From an uncultured Clostridia bacterium (GTDB taxonomy: Bacteria > Bacillota > Clostridia > Oscillospirales > Ruminococcaceae), in contig CANQNK010000003.1 in assembly GCA_947625195.1 (NCBI GenBank), forward strand, positions 1 through 41,889: a stretch of DNA of 41,889 nt, in the 5' to 3' direction. The notes beneath the pieces are model-generated. The model was not told the origin of the DNA. It saw nothing but the letters and a program-made list of their open reading frames with translations, and did not search any database. The position numbers and the translations under genes are program-made. How positions within the stretch are numbered: position 1 is the stretch's first letter; the number at the start of each line of letters is the position of its first letter. Below, in pieces: positions 27,612 through 36,503 of the stretch.

Positions 27612-28268
27612 ATGAAAGATGACATTAAAAAAATTTCCAAAGAAGTTATGAACATCGAAAATGAAGCCAAGGAGCTTCTCGACCGCGAGGAGCACGCTCT
27701 GGCAATAGTTGAATACGACGTGAAAAACACCGAGGAAAAGGAAGCTTTTACGGCGTTTCAGAAAAAGTTTGTGTACAGACAAAACATTGTCAAAACTATT
27801 GTTTTTGCGCTGGTAGGGATAATTTTTCTGATCAGGGTGATATACAGTCCCGAAAACGCAGTGTTCTGGCTCGGGCTTGTGATATGCCTTGCGGCGATCT
27901 TTATCTTCTGGTATAATCCAATAAAAATCAGAAAAACGCTTATGCAGTCGCTCAAGCCTCTTGAGGACGACAGGTATATCTTTAAGCTTTACGACTATAA
28001 GTTTTCTATAGAAACGATTTTGCCCGAGGACGAGCGCTTCGACGAGGAGGGCAACGAGATCGTGATAAAGCCCAGAGTTGTTCAGTTTTCCGACATAGGA
28101 CTGAAGATCATGGAAAAGCGGGAAATGTTTTTGCTGTTTCTGAAAAAAGAATCTATTTATGTTCTTCCCAAAAGATGTATGGAGGAATATCAGATAAACA
28201 TAGTGAGAAAAACCTTTGAGGAAAAGCTCGGCGAGGACTATGAAGAAGAAGGCAAAAAGAAAAAGTAG
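27612..28268 (+). CDS. two-span membrane protein, YcxB-like
   Basis: A 218-residue protein with an N-terminal cytoplasmic helix-rich segment (1–55), two closely spaced membrane spans (about 60–78 and 83–100) and a cytoplasmic beta-rich domain (about 105–190). The domain's pattern (YKFSIE, VQFSDIGLKIMEKREMFLLFLKKESIYVLPK) is that of YcxB-type membrane proteins. The C-terminus is Glu/Lys-rich. It lies between gyrB and gyrA, 16 bp before the chosen gyrA start, and is probably co-transcribed with both. Function unknown. Confidence 0.75.
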   Translation: MKDDIKKISKEVMNIENEAKELLDREEHALAIVEYDVKNTEEKEAFTAFQKKFVYRQNIVKTIVFALVGIIFLIRVIYSPENAVFWLGLVICLAAIFIFWYNPIKIRKTLMQSLKPLEDDRYIFKLYDYKFSIETILPEDERFDEEGNEIVIKPRVVQFSDIGLKIMEKREMFLLFLKKESIYVLPKRCMEEYQINIVRKTFEEKLGEDYEEEGKKKK

Positions 28269-28284
28269 AAATGAGAGTGATCAA

Positions 28285-30933
28285 GTGAATTCAAACGACA
28301 ATCAGACCCCGGTGTTCGGTAAGGATCAGAAGATAATTATAAGGGATATCGAAAACGAGATGCAGACCTCGTTTATTCAGTACTCTATGGCGGTTATAGT
28401 TTCGCGCGCGCTTCCCGATGTGCGCGACGGACTGAAGCCCGTTCACAGAAGAATACTCTATACCATGTATGAAAATAATCTTACGCCGGATAAGCCTTAC
28501 CGTAAGTGTGCAGACACGGTCGGTACAGTTCTGGGAAGATATCACCCCCACGGTGACGCATCTGTTTATGACGCGCTGGTGCGTCTGGCGCAGAACTTTT
28601 CTTTGCGCTATCCGCTTGTTGACGGTCACGGAAACTTCGGTTCTGTGGACGGCGACCCCCCGGCTGCTTACCGTTATACCGAGGCCAAGATGGCTAAAAT
28701 GGCCGTTTCTATGCTTACCGACATCGATAAGGACACGGTTCCTTATATGCCCAACTACGACGACCGTTTAAAGGAGCCGGTGGTGCTTCCTTCAAGATTT
28801 CCGAATATGCTGGTCAACGGCTCTACGGGAATTGCCGTTGGTATGGCGACAAATATTCCTCCTCACAACCTGTGCGAGGTGGTTGACGCGCTTAAGACGC
28901 TTGTTCACAACCCCGACTGCACCCTTGATGAGATAATGGAATCCATAAAGGGCCCGGACTTTCCTACGGGCGGAGTTGTTATGGGCAGAAGCGGCATAAG
29001 AGCAGCTTATGGCACCGGCAGAGGAAAGATAATTCTGCGCGGCAGGACATCCATTGAGGAAATAAAGGGCAGAGAGGCCATAGTTATCACCGAGATACCC
29101 TATATGGTAAACAAGGCAAGACTTGTTGAAAATATCGCTAACCTTGTAAAGGACAAGCGTATAGACGGTATTCACTATATCCGCGATGAGTCCGGCAGGG
29201 ACGGTATGAGAATCGTTGTCGAGCTTAAAAAAGACGCCATCGCTCAGGTTGTTCTCAACAAGCTGTTTTCATATACCCAGCTTCAGGATACCGTTGGCGT
29301 TATTATGCTTGCCCTCGTAAACGGCGTTCCAAAGATCCTGACGCTTAAGGAAATGCTTCAGCATTACTTAGATCACCAGGTATCGGTAATCGAAAAGAGA
29401 ACCGAGTTTGATCTTAAAAAAGCAAAGGCGAGAGCTCACATCCTTCAGGGATACTGCTTGGCGATTGACAATATCGACGAGGTGATATCTATACTTCGCT
29501 CAAGCAAAACGGTTCAGGAGGGTAAGGAAAGGCTTATCGAACGCTTTAAGAATGAAGATATGGCTATACTTCTCGGCGGCAACGCTTTGACCGAACACAC
29601 AAAGGGGCTTACCGAGGTTCAGGCGGACGAGATAGTTAAAATGCAGCTCGGCAGGCTGACAGGTCTTGAAAGACAGAAAATTGTGGACGAGTTCGAGCGC
29701 CTTAAGGCGGTTATAGCCGACCTTGAGGACATTCTGGCAAACCACGACAGAGTTTTAAATATCATTCTAGACGAGACGGAGGAGCTTAAGAAAAAGTTCG
29801 GTGACGAGCGGAGAACATCTATCGAAAACGTAAGCGGCGAGGTTGACATTGAAGATCTTATCCCTGTGGAGGAGAGCGTTGTTACCTATACAAACAACGG
29901 ATACATCAAGCGTATGCCCGTTTCCGTTTACAAAACCCAGAACAGGGGAGGCAGGGGAGTTACCGGCATGAAGCAGAGAGAAGATGACTTTGTTTCCGAG
30001 ATGTTTATATGCTCCTCTCACAATCACGTTTTATTCATCTCAAACAAGGGCATTATGTATAAGCTTAAATGCTATGAAGTGCCGGAGGGCTCAAAGCAAT
30101 CAAGAGGCACGAACATCGTAAACCTTCTTCCGCTTTCTGAAGGCGAAAAGATAGCTCAGATGATTAAAGCCGAAAATCTGGACGATGAGAACAAGTTTAT
30201 CGTTATGGTGACTAAAAACGGCAAGATAAAGAGAACCCGCTTAAGCGATTACAAAAACGTGAGAAAGAGCGGACTGAGAGCTATCGGTATAGACGAGGGC
30301 GACGAGATAAACGGAGTAAGACTTACTGACGGCAGCAATGAGCTTTTGGTTGCTACCCATATGGGTAGGATCATACGCATAAACGAGAAGCAGGCAAGAG
30401 TTATGTCTAGAACTGCTCACGGCGTTAGAGCAATTAAGCTAAGAGGCGGCGACTATGTTGTTTCTATGGCAAAGGTTCGCGATGGCGCAACCGTTTTGAC
30501 AGTCACCGAGAAAGGATTCGGAAGAAGAACCGCGCTTGAGGACTATCGGGTTCAGAACAGAGGCGGTATGGGCATCCTTAACTATAATCCTAAGAAGATG
30601 GACGTAAGAGGTATGGTATGCGGCATAAAGGTCGTGGACGAGGATGACGATATCATTATGATCTCTTCCGACGGCGTTGTTATAAGGCTTCGTGCCGCAG
30701 ATATAAGAGTTATGGGACGATATGCCGCCGGGGTAAGACTTATGAGACTTTCCGACGAGGACGCTCAGGTTGTTACCTTTACCCGCGCAGATCACGACGA
30801 CGAGGAGGAGATCACGCAGGTAGAGCAGATATCTGACGAGGAGGCAAAGGCTCAGGAGGAAGAGGCAAGAGCCGTGGAAGCCGATGATGTCGATGCAACA
30901 GACGACGCTGACGAGGGCAGCGAAGAAGAGTAA
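28285..30933 (+). CDS. gyrA: DNA gyrase subunit A
   Basis: The 882-residue cleavage subunit. The catalytic tyrosine is Tyr131 in AAYRYTE, and the drug-contact helix reads HPHGDASVYDA (88–98), with Ala92 where E. coli has Ser83. The C-terminal pinwheel has the GyrA box QNRGGRG and a related QNRGGMG. An acidic tail of about 45 residues ends the protein. I chose the GTG at 28285, preceded by GAGAGTGATC; longer in-frame starts (28216, 28240) overlap the upstream gene and lack good sites. Confidence 0.96.
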   Translation: MNSNDNQTPVFGKDQKIIIRDIENEMQTSFIQYSMAVIVSRALPDVRDGLKPVHRRILYTMYENNLTPDKPYRKCADTVGTVLGRYHPHGDASVYDALVRLAQNFSLRYPLVDGHGNFGSVDGDPPAAYRYTEAKMAKMAVSMLTDIDKDTVPYMPNYDDRLKEPVVLPSRFPNMLVNGSTGIAVGMATNIPPHNLCEVVDALKTLVHNPDCTLDEIMESIKGPDFPTGGVVMGRSGIRAAYGTGRGKIILRGRTSIEEIKGREAIVITEIPYMVNKARLVENIANLVKDKRIDGIHYIRDESGRDGMRIVVELKKDAIAQVVLNKLFSYTQLQDTVGVIMLALVNGVPKILTLKEMLQHYLDHQVSVIEKRTEFDLKKAKARAHILQGYCLAIDNIDEVISILRSSKTVQEGKERLIERFKNEDMAILLGGNALTEHTKGLTEVQADEIVKMQLGRLTGLERQKIVDEFERLKAVIADLEDILANHDRVLNIILDETEELKKKFGDERRTSIENVSGEVDIEDLIPVEESVVTYTNNGYIKRMPVSVYKTQNRGGRGVTGMKQREDDFVSEMFICSSHNHVLFISNKGIMYKLKCYEVPEGSKQSRGTNIVNLLPLSEGEKIAQMIKAENLDDENKFIVMVTKNGKIKRTRLSDYKNVRKSGLRAIGIDEGDEINGVRLTDGSNELLVATHMGRIIRINEKQARVMSRTAHGVRAIKLRGGDYVVSMAKVRDGATVLTVTEKGFGRRTALEDYRVQNRGGMGILNYNPKKMDVRGMVCGIKVVDEDDDIIMISSDGVVIRLRAADIRVMGRYAAGVRLMRLSDEDAQVVTFTRADHDDEEEITQVEQISDEEAKAQEEEARAVEADDVDATDDADEGSEEE

Positions 30934-30963
30934 GCTTAACGATATATACTATAATAAACAAAA

Positions 30964-30994
30964 GCAGCAGACGCTAAATGCGCCTGCTGTTTTT
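30964..30994. terminator. bidirectional terminator between gyrA and ABC permease
   Basis: CAGCAG-ACGC and TGCG-CCTGCTG form a 10-bp interrupted stem with a small loop, followed by T5 on the plus strand and by CTTTTG on the minus strand. It serves both converging genes. Confidence 0.75.
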
Positions 30995-31036
30995 GCATTT
31001 TGATAAGTATATTTAAACCTTAGGAGTATAGGGAGA

Positions 31037-31882
31037 CTATGCAAGATTTAGCTTGTGCTTCATTATCAAATGTGTTACAAACAGCTCTATTAGCGATATT
31101 ATAAATAGCACTGTCGAATATACCCATATCATCACCGTGTATTCACCGCTAAGCTTAAATGTCTCTGTGTTTTCAAATAAGTTAGTCGTGTCAAAGAAAT
31201 TTGTTCCCTCAATGACAAGTATTATTCCTATTGCCATTCCGAGTACGATAGTGAGGAAAAAGTATACCGCGATCGATATAAGCACCTTGTGACGATTCGC
31301 CAGATTTCCGATAGAAACCGAAACATACACCGAGGATATACTCATTATCACGGATATCAGTCCGAATATCATAAATGATATGATGAACCAAATATTATCT
31401 AAGATAAAGTCTAAAAGTGCAGTAAAATATGCCGAATCAGATACGATACCGAAATCAAATAACAAAAAATTGATTGTTGAGGAGGATTCAAGTATATAAA
31501 AACATAGAACCACAATAGCGCCGCTTATTATAGTCCAGACTATTCCCGTAATAAGCTTGGAAGCAAGAATAGACACGGGTTTTACAGGAAGTGTGTTTGT
31601 AAGATAGCCCTCATCGGTATATACATTTTTGTAAAAGCGATAAAGAGATATAGCCGGTCCCGATAAAATCAGGCAAATAATACCGATTACCAGAGCCACA
31701 CCAAAAATAAACGCTATAATCACAGAGAATATTTCTTCTGACGGTGTGCCGTCATAATTGATGTCGTGTAAAATATCCGCTAAAAACCTTACTGCAACTG
31801 AAATTGCTGTTACCAGTATAAATACAGGAAAAAACAGCCTCGCCGTCGCTTTAAATTCGTGCTTTAAAAGTTTGCCTAACAT
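31037..31882 (-). CDS. ABC-2 type transporter permease
   Basis: The 281-residue integral membrane protein has about six spans. The N-terminal LGKLLKHEFKATARLFFPVF is the usual entry into the first span of ABC-2 permeases. It overlaps the ATPase gene upstream by 7 bp, and is last in the GntR–lipoprotein–ATPase–permease operon. Such modules (Ytr-like in Bacillus) are often induced by cell-envelope stress, but the substrate here cannot be told. Confidence 0.85.
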   Translation of the reverse strand: MLGKLLKHEFKATARLFFPVFILVTAISVAVRFLADILHDINYDGTPSEEIFSVIIAFIFGVALVIGIICLILSGPAISLYRFYKNVYTDEGYLTNTLPVKPVSILASKLITGIVWTIISGAIVVLCFYILESSSTINFLLFDFGIVSDSAYFTALLDFILDNIWFIISFMIFGLISVIMSISSVYVSVSIGNLANRHKVLISIAVYFFLTIVLGMAIGIILVIEGTNFFDTTNLFENTETFKLSGEYTVMIWVYSTVLFIISLIELFVTHLIMKHKLNLA

Positions 31883-32574
31883 TTAAACACCTCCCTGAAA
31901 AGTTCGTCAATGCTCTTTTGATACTGCCCTCTTATGTCATCGGCATTTCCCGCCATTACCAAAGAGCCGGTTTTGATCATTATTACATCGTCCAGTATGT
32001 TTTCTATATCCGATATAAGGTGTGTCGAAATTATTATGCCGGCCTCAGGATTGTAGTTAGTTATAATAGTATTCAGAATATAATCCCTCGCCGCAGGGTC
32101 AACTCCCGCTATCGGTTCGTCAAGAAGATAAAGCTTTGCTTCTCTGCTCATTACCAATATAAGCTGAACCTTTTCAAGATTTCCCTTTGAAAGAGACTTT
32201 ATCTTTTTGTCAGGATCTATAGACAGACTTTTTATCATACCCTCCGCCTTTTCACGGTTAAAGTCTTTGTAAAAGTCGTCAAAATAGTTAATTATCTGGC
32301 GCACCTTTAAATGTTTAGGAATGTAATTTCGCTCGGGAAGATATGAAACTATCTCCTTTGTTTTTATTCCTATTTCACTTCCGTTTACCAAAAGCCTTCC
32401 GCTTGTCGGTCTTAAAAGACCTGCTATAAGCTTTATGAGCGTTGTCTTGCCGCTTCCGTTAGGACCTAAAAGACCAACGATTTTTCCCGGCTCTATTTCA
32501 AGATTCAAACCTGAAAGCGCTGTAAGTTTGCCATACTTTTTTACAAGCTGACGGCACTCAAAAATATTACTCAT
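31876..32574 (-). CDS. ABC transporter ATP-binding protein
   Basis: The 232-residue ATPase has Walker A GPNGSGKTT (near 36–44), signature LSKGNLEKVQL, Walker B LYLLDEP and switch His in ISTHLIS. The signature reads LSKGN rather than LSGGQ, as in YtrB-like exporters. Its ATG overlaps the lipoprotein stop by one base (TAATG) and its end overlaps the permease, so it pairs with that permease. Confidence 0.92.
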   Translation of the reverse strand: MSNIFECRQLVKKYGKLTALSGLNLEIEPGKIVGLLGPNGSGKTTLIKLIAGLLRPTSGRLLVNGSEIGIKTKEIVSYLPERNYIPKHLKVRQIINYFDDFYKDFNREKAEGMIKSLSIDPDKKIKSLSKGNLEKVQLILVMSREAKLYLLDEPIAGVDPAARDYILNTIITNYNPEAGIIISTHLISDIENILDDVIMIKTGSLVMAGNADDIRGQYQKSIDELFREVFKC

Positions 32575-33458
32575 TATATATCACTCCCATTGATCTCATA
32601 GTCGCTTGGCGCTTCTATTTTGTCCGAATTATCTTCATTTTGTTCATATATAACGGCTATCCTTTCGTAGATCTTGCCTTCTATATACACCAGTATTGCA
32701 AAGACATCTCCGTTTTCATCATAAGCAACTATATATTCATAATGATCATCATATTGATAATCATTATTGATATCATTTTGCAGCGCTTCATCTGAATTGT
32801 CTTCTTCGATATCATTCAGCCTTTCAGCATCATACTTCTTTCCGCCAATGGTCAAGGTTCCTGCGTCAACTGTATTAAGCAAACTGATGTAGTATAATTC
32901 CGACTTCCTTGAAACTATATCAGGATCATCAATGTCTTCCAAAAAGAAGTTTGCTGATGCATATCTTAAGTATAACCGACCGTCAACATAAATTTTCTCA
33001 CCATAAGCGCCAAATGTGGTTTTTTTATCAATTATCGGTTTTCCGTTTTTCACGAGATAGTCTCCGTATATATTTTTATAGTCCTCTCCGGAGCAGACAT
33101 ATTCTTCAAAATCGACAAAATCTGCATCATCCAACAAAGGCGCACTATAACCTTCATATCGATTACCAGCGCCGTAACTATATGTGTATTGTCGTAAAGT
33201 ATAATCAGACTTTTTAAGCTTTTCGTTAAAGCTGCCGATCTTTGACTTTGCTGCTTTATCAGGTTTATAAGAAATATTCTGTTCATAAAAGAAAGCTTTA
33301 TTTTTCTCAAATTCGTTGATATAAACGCTGTCCTTTTCAATGTGCGGTGTTGACGCACATCTGATAGCAATTAATATATCCTCGACTGCGCAGCCGCTAA
33401 AGGATACAGCGGCTATTACGACGGCGGACAGTGCCGCTAAAATTTGTTTTGCCTTCAT
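32574..33458 (-). CDS. operon-encoded lipoprotein, unknown function
   Basis: The 294-residue lipoprotein begins MKAKQILAALSAVVIAAVSF with lipobox FSGC (lipidated Cys23). The rest is hydrophilic and rich in Tyr, Asp and Glu with no recognised domain. GAGGAGGA precedes the ATG. It is located between the GntR regulator and the ABC ATPase, so it is probably the extracytoplasmic accessory or sensor part of this transporter module. Confidence 0.8.
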   Translation of the reverse strand: MKAKQILAALSAVVIAAVSFSGCAVEDILIAIRCASTPHIEKDSVYINEFEKNKAFFYEQNISYKPDKAAKSKIGSFNEKLKKSDYTLRQYTYSYGAGNRYEGYSAPLLDDADFVDFEEYVCSGEDYKNIYGDYLVKNGKPIIDKKTTFGAYGEKIYVDGRLYLRYASANFFLEDIDDPDIVSRKSELYYISLLNTVDAGTLTIGGKKYDAERLNDIEEDNSDEALQNDINNDYQYDDHYEYIVAYDENGDVFAILVYIEGKIYERIAVIYEQNEDNSDKIEAPSDYEINGSDI

Positions 33459-33519
33459 ATTTTGTCCTCCTCTTTTGTTGATAATGTTTTCTTATTCGTG
33501 AAAAAAGCTAAGAATATTT

Positions 33520-33882
33520 TCACTCAATATCGCCTACCTTTAAAAGCTCTGCCGCTGTATCGGGCGATACGCCCAGCCGCTTTAGCTTCGAAAGATAATC
33601 CTTTGTCACAGTTTTCAAAAGCTGTGACTGGCGATCGGAAATAAGCGCGGTGTCGTCGGTGACAAATCTTCCCGCTGTGCGCTGAGCATACACAAGCCCT
33701 TGCCGCTCAAGCTCTGAAAGCGCCTTTTGCATAGTGTTAGGATTTACTACCGCGTCTGCCGCAAGCTCCCGCACGCCGAGAAGTCTTGAGCCAGGCGGAT
33801 ATTCACCGCTTACTATTCTAAGCTCTATCTCCTCAGCGAGCTGTAAATAAACGGGTCTGTCTGACGTTATTTTCCAAGACAT
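33520..33882 (-). CDS. GntR-family regulator, YtrA type
   Basis: A 120-residue repressor-type protein: an N-terminal winged helix-turn-helix (PVYLQLAEEIELRIVSGEYPPGSRLLGVRELA, then VNPNTMQKALSELERQGLV) and only a short C-terminal dimerisation tail, the layout of the YtrA subfamily. It heads the lipoprotein–ABC operon. GGAGGTGC precedes the ATG. Its own promoter carries a palindrome across the start of transcription, so autorepression of the operon is likely. Confidence 0.92.
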   Translation of the reverse strand: MSWKITSDRPVYLQLAEEIELRIVSGEYPPGSRLLGVRELAADAVVNPNTMQKALSELERQGLVYAQRTAGRFVTDDTALISDRQSQLLKTVTKDYLSKLKRLGVSPDTAAELLKVGDIE

Positions 33883-33906
33883 AGTTGCACCTCCAATTTG
33901 TATTAT

Positions 33907-33954
33907 TGTATTATTCTTTTAATACAGTTTAACATATGTATTTATATTTGTCAA
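33907..33954 (-). promoter_or_regulatory. GntR operon promoter and operator
   Basis: On the minus strand TTGACA (33949–33954) and TAAACT (33926–33931) are separated by 17 bp. The perfect inverted repeat TGTATTA-6-TAATACA (33907–33926) touches the -10 box and covers the expected start site, as expected for a repressor operator. Confidence 0.75.
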
Positions 33955-33972
33955 CAGAAATCGTAAAAAATT

Positions 33973-34005
33973 GTAAAAAAATAAGAGCGCCTTTTAAAGC
34001 GCTCC
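33973..34005 (-). terminator. rplA operon terminator
   Basis: On the minus strand GAGCGC-8-GCGCTC is followed by TTATTTTTTT, 18 bp after the rplA stop. It ends the rpmG–secE–nusG–rplK–rplA operon. Confidence 0.85.
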
Positions 34006-34022
34006 ATTATAAGCAAAAATTA

Positions 34023-34718
34023 TCAGTTGCCGTACTTTGCGGTTGAGATCTTAATTCCAACGCCCATGGTTGACGCAACCGTAAGGCTCTTTAGGTACTG
34101 ACCCTTAAGAGCGGCGGGTCTTGCCTTAACAACCGCGTCCATAAGTGTTTCAAGGTTCTCGCCGAGCTTTTGCGCTCCGAAAGAAACCTTTCCGATCGGG
34201 CAGTGAATGATGTTGGTCTTGTCAAGACGGTACTCAATCTTACCTGCTTTTGCGTCTGTTACTGCCTTTGCAACGTCCGGTGTTACCGTTCCTGCCTTGG
34301 GGTTCGGCATAAGTCCGCGGGGTCCTAAAATCTTTCCGAGACGTCCTACAAGTCCCATCATATCAGGGCTTGCAACTACCACGTCAAAGTCCATCCAGTT
34401 TTCCTTTGTGATCCTGTCAACAAGATCCTGTCCGCCGACGTAATCTGCGCCTGCCGCCTTTGCAGCCTCATACTTATCTTCCTTGCAGAACACGCAGACA
34501 CGCACTTTTTTACCCGTTCCGTTTGGAAGCACGACCGCTCCTCTTACCTGCTGGTCTGCATGACGGGAGTCAACTCCCAGACGAATGTGACATTCAACGG
34601 TTTCATCAAACTTTGCCTTTGACGTCTTGCATGCGAGGTCAAGAGCATCGGCAACCTCATATTGTTTTGACTTGTCGATAAGCTTTTCACTTTCGACATA
34701 ATTCTTGCCATGTTTCAT
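34023..34718 (-). CDS. rplA: 50S ribosomal protein L1
   Basis: The 231-residue protein begins [20 protein letters not shown] and has the L1 signature [16 protein letters not shown]. Length is standard. I chose the ATG at 34718, just after GAGGAGG; a start at 34754 would place the ribosome site inside the gene. L1 is the stalk-base protein and in many bacteria represses its own rplK–rplA mRNA. Confidence 0.97.
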   Translation of the reverse strand: MKHGKNYVESEKLIDKSKQYEVADALDLACKTSKAKFDETVECHIRLGVDSRHADQQVRGAVVLPNGTGKKVRVCVFCKEDKYEAAKAAGADYVGGQDLVDRITKENWMDFDVVVASPDMMGLVGRLGKILGPRGLMPNPKAGTVTPDVAKAVTDAKAGKIEYRLDKTNIIHCPIGKVSFGAQKLGENLETLMDAVVKARPAALKGQYLKSLTVASTMGVGIKISTAKYGN

Positions 34719-34738
34719 TAAATTTTCCTCCTCATATA

Positions 34739-34795
34739 GTGGTGATACCGCCAAGCTTTTCTGCGCTTATGCGGTTAACGGAATAATCCTCCCAC
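34739..34795 (-). promoter_or_regulatory. structured rplK–rplA intergenic leader
   Basis: On the minus strand GTGGGAGG…CCGC…GCGG…CCAC can fold with outer GTGG/CCAC and inner CCGC/GCGG pairs just before the rplA ribosome site. A similar GTGGGAG…CCAC fold precedes rplK. It is a candidate target of autoregulation by L1. This is an inference from position and shape. Confidence 0.4.
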
Positions 34796-34813
34796 GTCTG
34801 ATGCTGACTATTA

Positions 34814-35239
34814 TCAGTCAACAACCTCGATACCCATTGAACGGGCAGTTCCTGCTATCATGCTCATTGCGGACTCTACAGAGCTTGCGTTTAAGTCCGG
34901 TAACTTTTGCTCTGCTATCTTCTGAACCTGTTCTTTTGTTATCTTTGCAACCTTTGTCTTATTCGGTGTGCCCGAACCCGACTGGATTCCGCAAGCCTTC
35001 TTAATAAGAACTGCTGCCGGCGGAGTCTTTGTTATAAACGTGAATGATCTGTCGGCATATACCGTGATAACAACCGGAATGATAAGACCCGCATCGTTTT
35101 TGGTCCTCTCGTTGAAATCCTTTGTGAATGCCGGAATGTTTACACCGTGCTGACCGAGTGCCGGTCCTACCGGTGGTGCAGGAGTTGCTTTTCCTGCCGG
35201 AATTTGCAGCTTTATTAAGCCTACTACCTTTTGTGCCAT
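34814..35239 (-). CDS. rplK: 50S ribosomal protein L11
   Basis: The 141-residue protein starts [20 protein letters not shown] and carries the L11 hallmarks [14 protein letters not shown] and the C-terminal [17 protein letters not shown] precedes the ATG at 35239; an upstream start at 35254 would overlap that site. It binds the GTPase-associated centre of 23S rRNA. Confidence 0.97.
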   Translation of the reverse strand: MAQKVVGLIKLQIPAGKATPAPPVGPALGQHGVNIPAFTKDFNERTKNDAGLIIPVVITVYADRSFTFITKTPPAAVLIKKACGIQSGSGTPNKTKVAKITKEQVQKIAEQKLPDLNASSVESAMSMIAGTARSMGIEVVD

Positions 35240-35259
35240 TTTTCGCACCTCCATAATTT

Positions 35260-35300
35260 GTGGTAAGGCGAGTTAATTATACGTATTTTAACTCTCCCAC
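35260..35300 (-). promoter_or_regulatory. structured rplK leader hairpin
   Basis: GTGG pairs with CCAC, and inside it GAGTTAA pairs perfectly with TTAACTC around a short AT loop, 20 bp before the rplK start. It resembles the fold upstream of rplA. Confidence 0.45.
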
Positions 35301-35346
35301 TTCAGAAGCAAGGTGTTTTTATTTAACCGCTTCTTTAAACGAATGT

Positions 35347-35877
35347 TTAATCCAATTTTGCTACCTGTAAAATCGGCAGTGTAACGGGCGTTTCCCGTCC
35401 GAACATGGATACCGCTATATCGACCGTCTTCGCTTCTAAGTCGATTCCCCTTATCGTTCCGGTAAAGCCCACAAACGATCCGCCGACTACGGAAACCTCC
35501 TCGCCGACTGTGAAATCAACCTCAACCGACGCCGACGCAATATCCACACCGAGTGCTTCAACCTCCGCCTCGGTGAGCGCAACCGGTTTTGATCCCGGGC
35601 CTACAAAGCCCGTTACTCCTCTGGTGTTTCTTACTATATACCACGAGTCGTCTGTCATAACCATCTTTACAAGCACATAGCTTGGAAAAAGCTTTCTTTC
35701 CGCTTCCTTTATCTGGTTGTCCTTTCCGACCTCCTCATACTTTTCGGTCGGAACTCTGACCTCACAGATAAGATCCTGAAGCTTTCGGTTTTCAACAACC
35801 TTTTCGATGTTCTGAGCTACCTTGTTCTCATATCCCGAATAGGTGTGGACTACATACCACTTTGCCTTATCTGACAT
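35347..35877 (-). CDS. nusG: transcription factor NusG
   Basis: The 176-residue elongation factor has an N-terminal NGN domain (KWYVVHTYSGYENKV, LFPSYVLVKM, TRGVTGFVG) and a C-terminal KOW domain (VGEEVSVVGGSFVGFTGTI). It sits in the standard secE–nusG–rplK–rplA order with an AGGAGGTTAT-type ribosome site. Confidence 0.97.
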   Translation of the reverse strand: MSDKAKWYVVHTYSGYENKVAQNIEKVVENRKLQDLICEVRVPTEKYEEVGKDNQIKEAERKLFPSYVLVKMVMTDDSWYIVRNTRGVTGFVGPGSKPVALTEAEVEALGVDIASASVEVDFTVGEEVSVVGGSFVGFTGTIRGIDLEAKTVDIAVSMFGRETPVTLPILQVAKLD

Positions 35878-35917
35878 CTGATATAACCTCCTTTGCTGTT
35901 AAAAACCGTTTTGCATC

Positions 35918-36163
35918 TTAGAGCTCTATTCCCAGCAAGAGCTTTACCAAAAACGATACGCCGTAATCTACTGCTGCCAAAAACAGCGCAACTATTACCA
36001 TAAGCGTCAGTACGATGGCGGTGTTGTTTATTACCTGCTTTCTGCTTGGCCATACTACCTTTTTGATCTCGCTCTTTAAGTCTCTCAGATACTTGATAAA
36101 TCTGTTGGGCCCTTTTTTCTTTGTCTTTTCCTTAACCTCTTTTGTCTGTAAGTCTTTAGCCAT
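35918..36163 (-). CDS. secE: preprotein translocase subunit SecE
   Basis: An 81-residue single-span protein: a basic N-terminus, the conserved amphipathic FIKYLRDLKSEIKKVVWPSR, then one membrane helix. AAGGGGG lies 8 nt before the ATG at 36163; a TTG two codons upstream is less likely. Confidence 0.95.
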   Translation of the reverse strand: MAKDLQTKEVKEKTKKKGPNRFIKYLRDLKSEIKKVVWPSRKQVINNTAIVLTLMVIVALFLAAVDYGVSFLVKLLLGIEL

Positions 36164-36183
36164 AATCAAAACCCCCTTCGCCC

Positions 36184-36333
36184 TTACTTGGTTTCTTTGT
36201 GAAGAGTGTGTTTCTTACAGAACTTGCAGTACTTATTCATCTCAAGTCTGTCAGGGTCATTCTTCTTGTTCTTTTTCGTGTTGTAGTTTCTTTGCTTGCA
36301 CTCTGTACAAGCCAGTGTTACCTTAACTCTCAT
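36184..36333 (-). CDS. rpmG: 50S ribosomal protein L33
   Basis: The 49-residue protein begins [19 protein letters not shown] and ends in [16 protein letters not shown]. It is of the zinc-binding type with two CxxC pairs (Cys9/Cys12 and Cys36/Cys39). AGGAGGTG precedes the ATG. It is first in the secE–nusG operon. Confidence 0.97.
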   Translation of the reverse strand: MRVKVTLACTECKQRNYNTKKNKKNDPDRLEMNKYCKFCKKHTLHKETK

Positions 36334-36383
36334 TTTTCGGCACCTCCTGACGAAATTTGCGCCCGTAAGAACAAACGGCGCAT
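36330..36383 (-). CDS. possible 17-residue leader peptide upstream of rpmG
   Basis: An ATG at 36383 opens a 17-codon frame ([17 protein letters not shown]) whose TGA overlaps the rpmG ATG as ATGA. A GGAGGGAGG lies about 13 nt upstream and an AGGA closer. A hairpin with TGCGCC/GGGCGCA covers its start. The rpmG ribosome site lies inside it, so the overlap may be chance; translation is unproven. Confidence 0.25.
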   Translation of the reverse strand: MRRLFLRAQISSGGAEK

Positions 36384-36482
36384 TATCCTATTGCCTCCCT
36401 CCGCGCAGCAGGCACGCTGCACGCCGACAGCTCATCGGTCTGAGGTTTTGCACGCCCTTTAAAAATAGGCGCAAAAAAATAA

Positions 36483-36497
36483 ACCTCACAAAGAGGT
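36483..36497 (-). promoter_or_regulatory. hairpin at the start of the rpmG transcript
   Basis: ACCTC-TTTGT-GAGGT followed by TTATTTTTTT on the minus strand lies within about 7–20 nt after the -10 box. It would form at the 5' end of the mRNA, as a stabiliser or very early attenuator. Confidence 0.45.
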
Positions 36498-36503
36498 AAA
36501 AAT

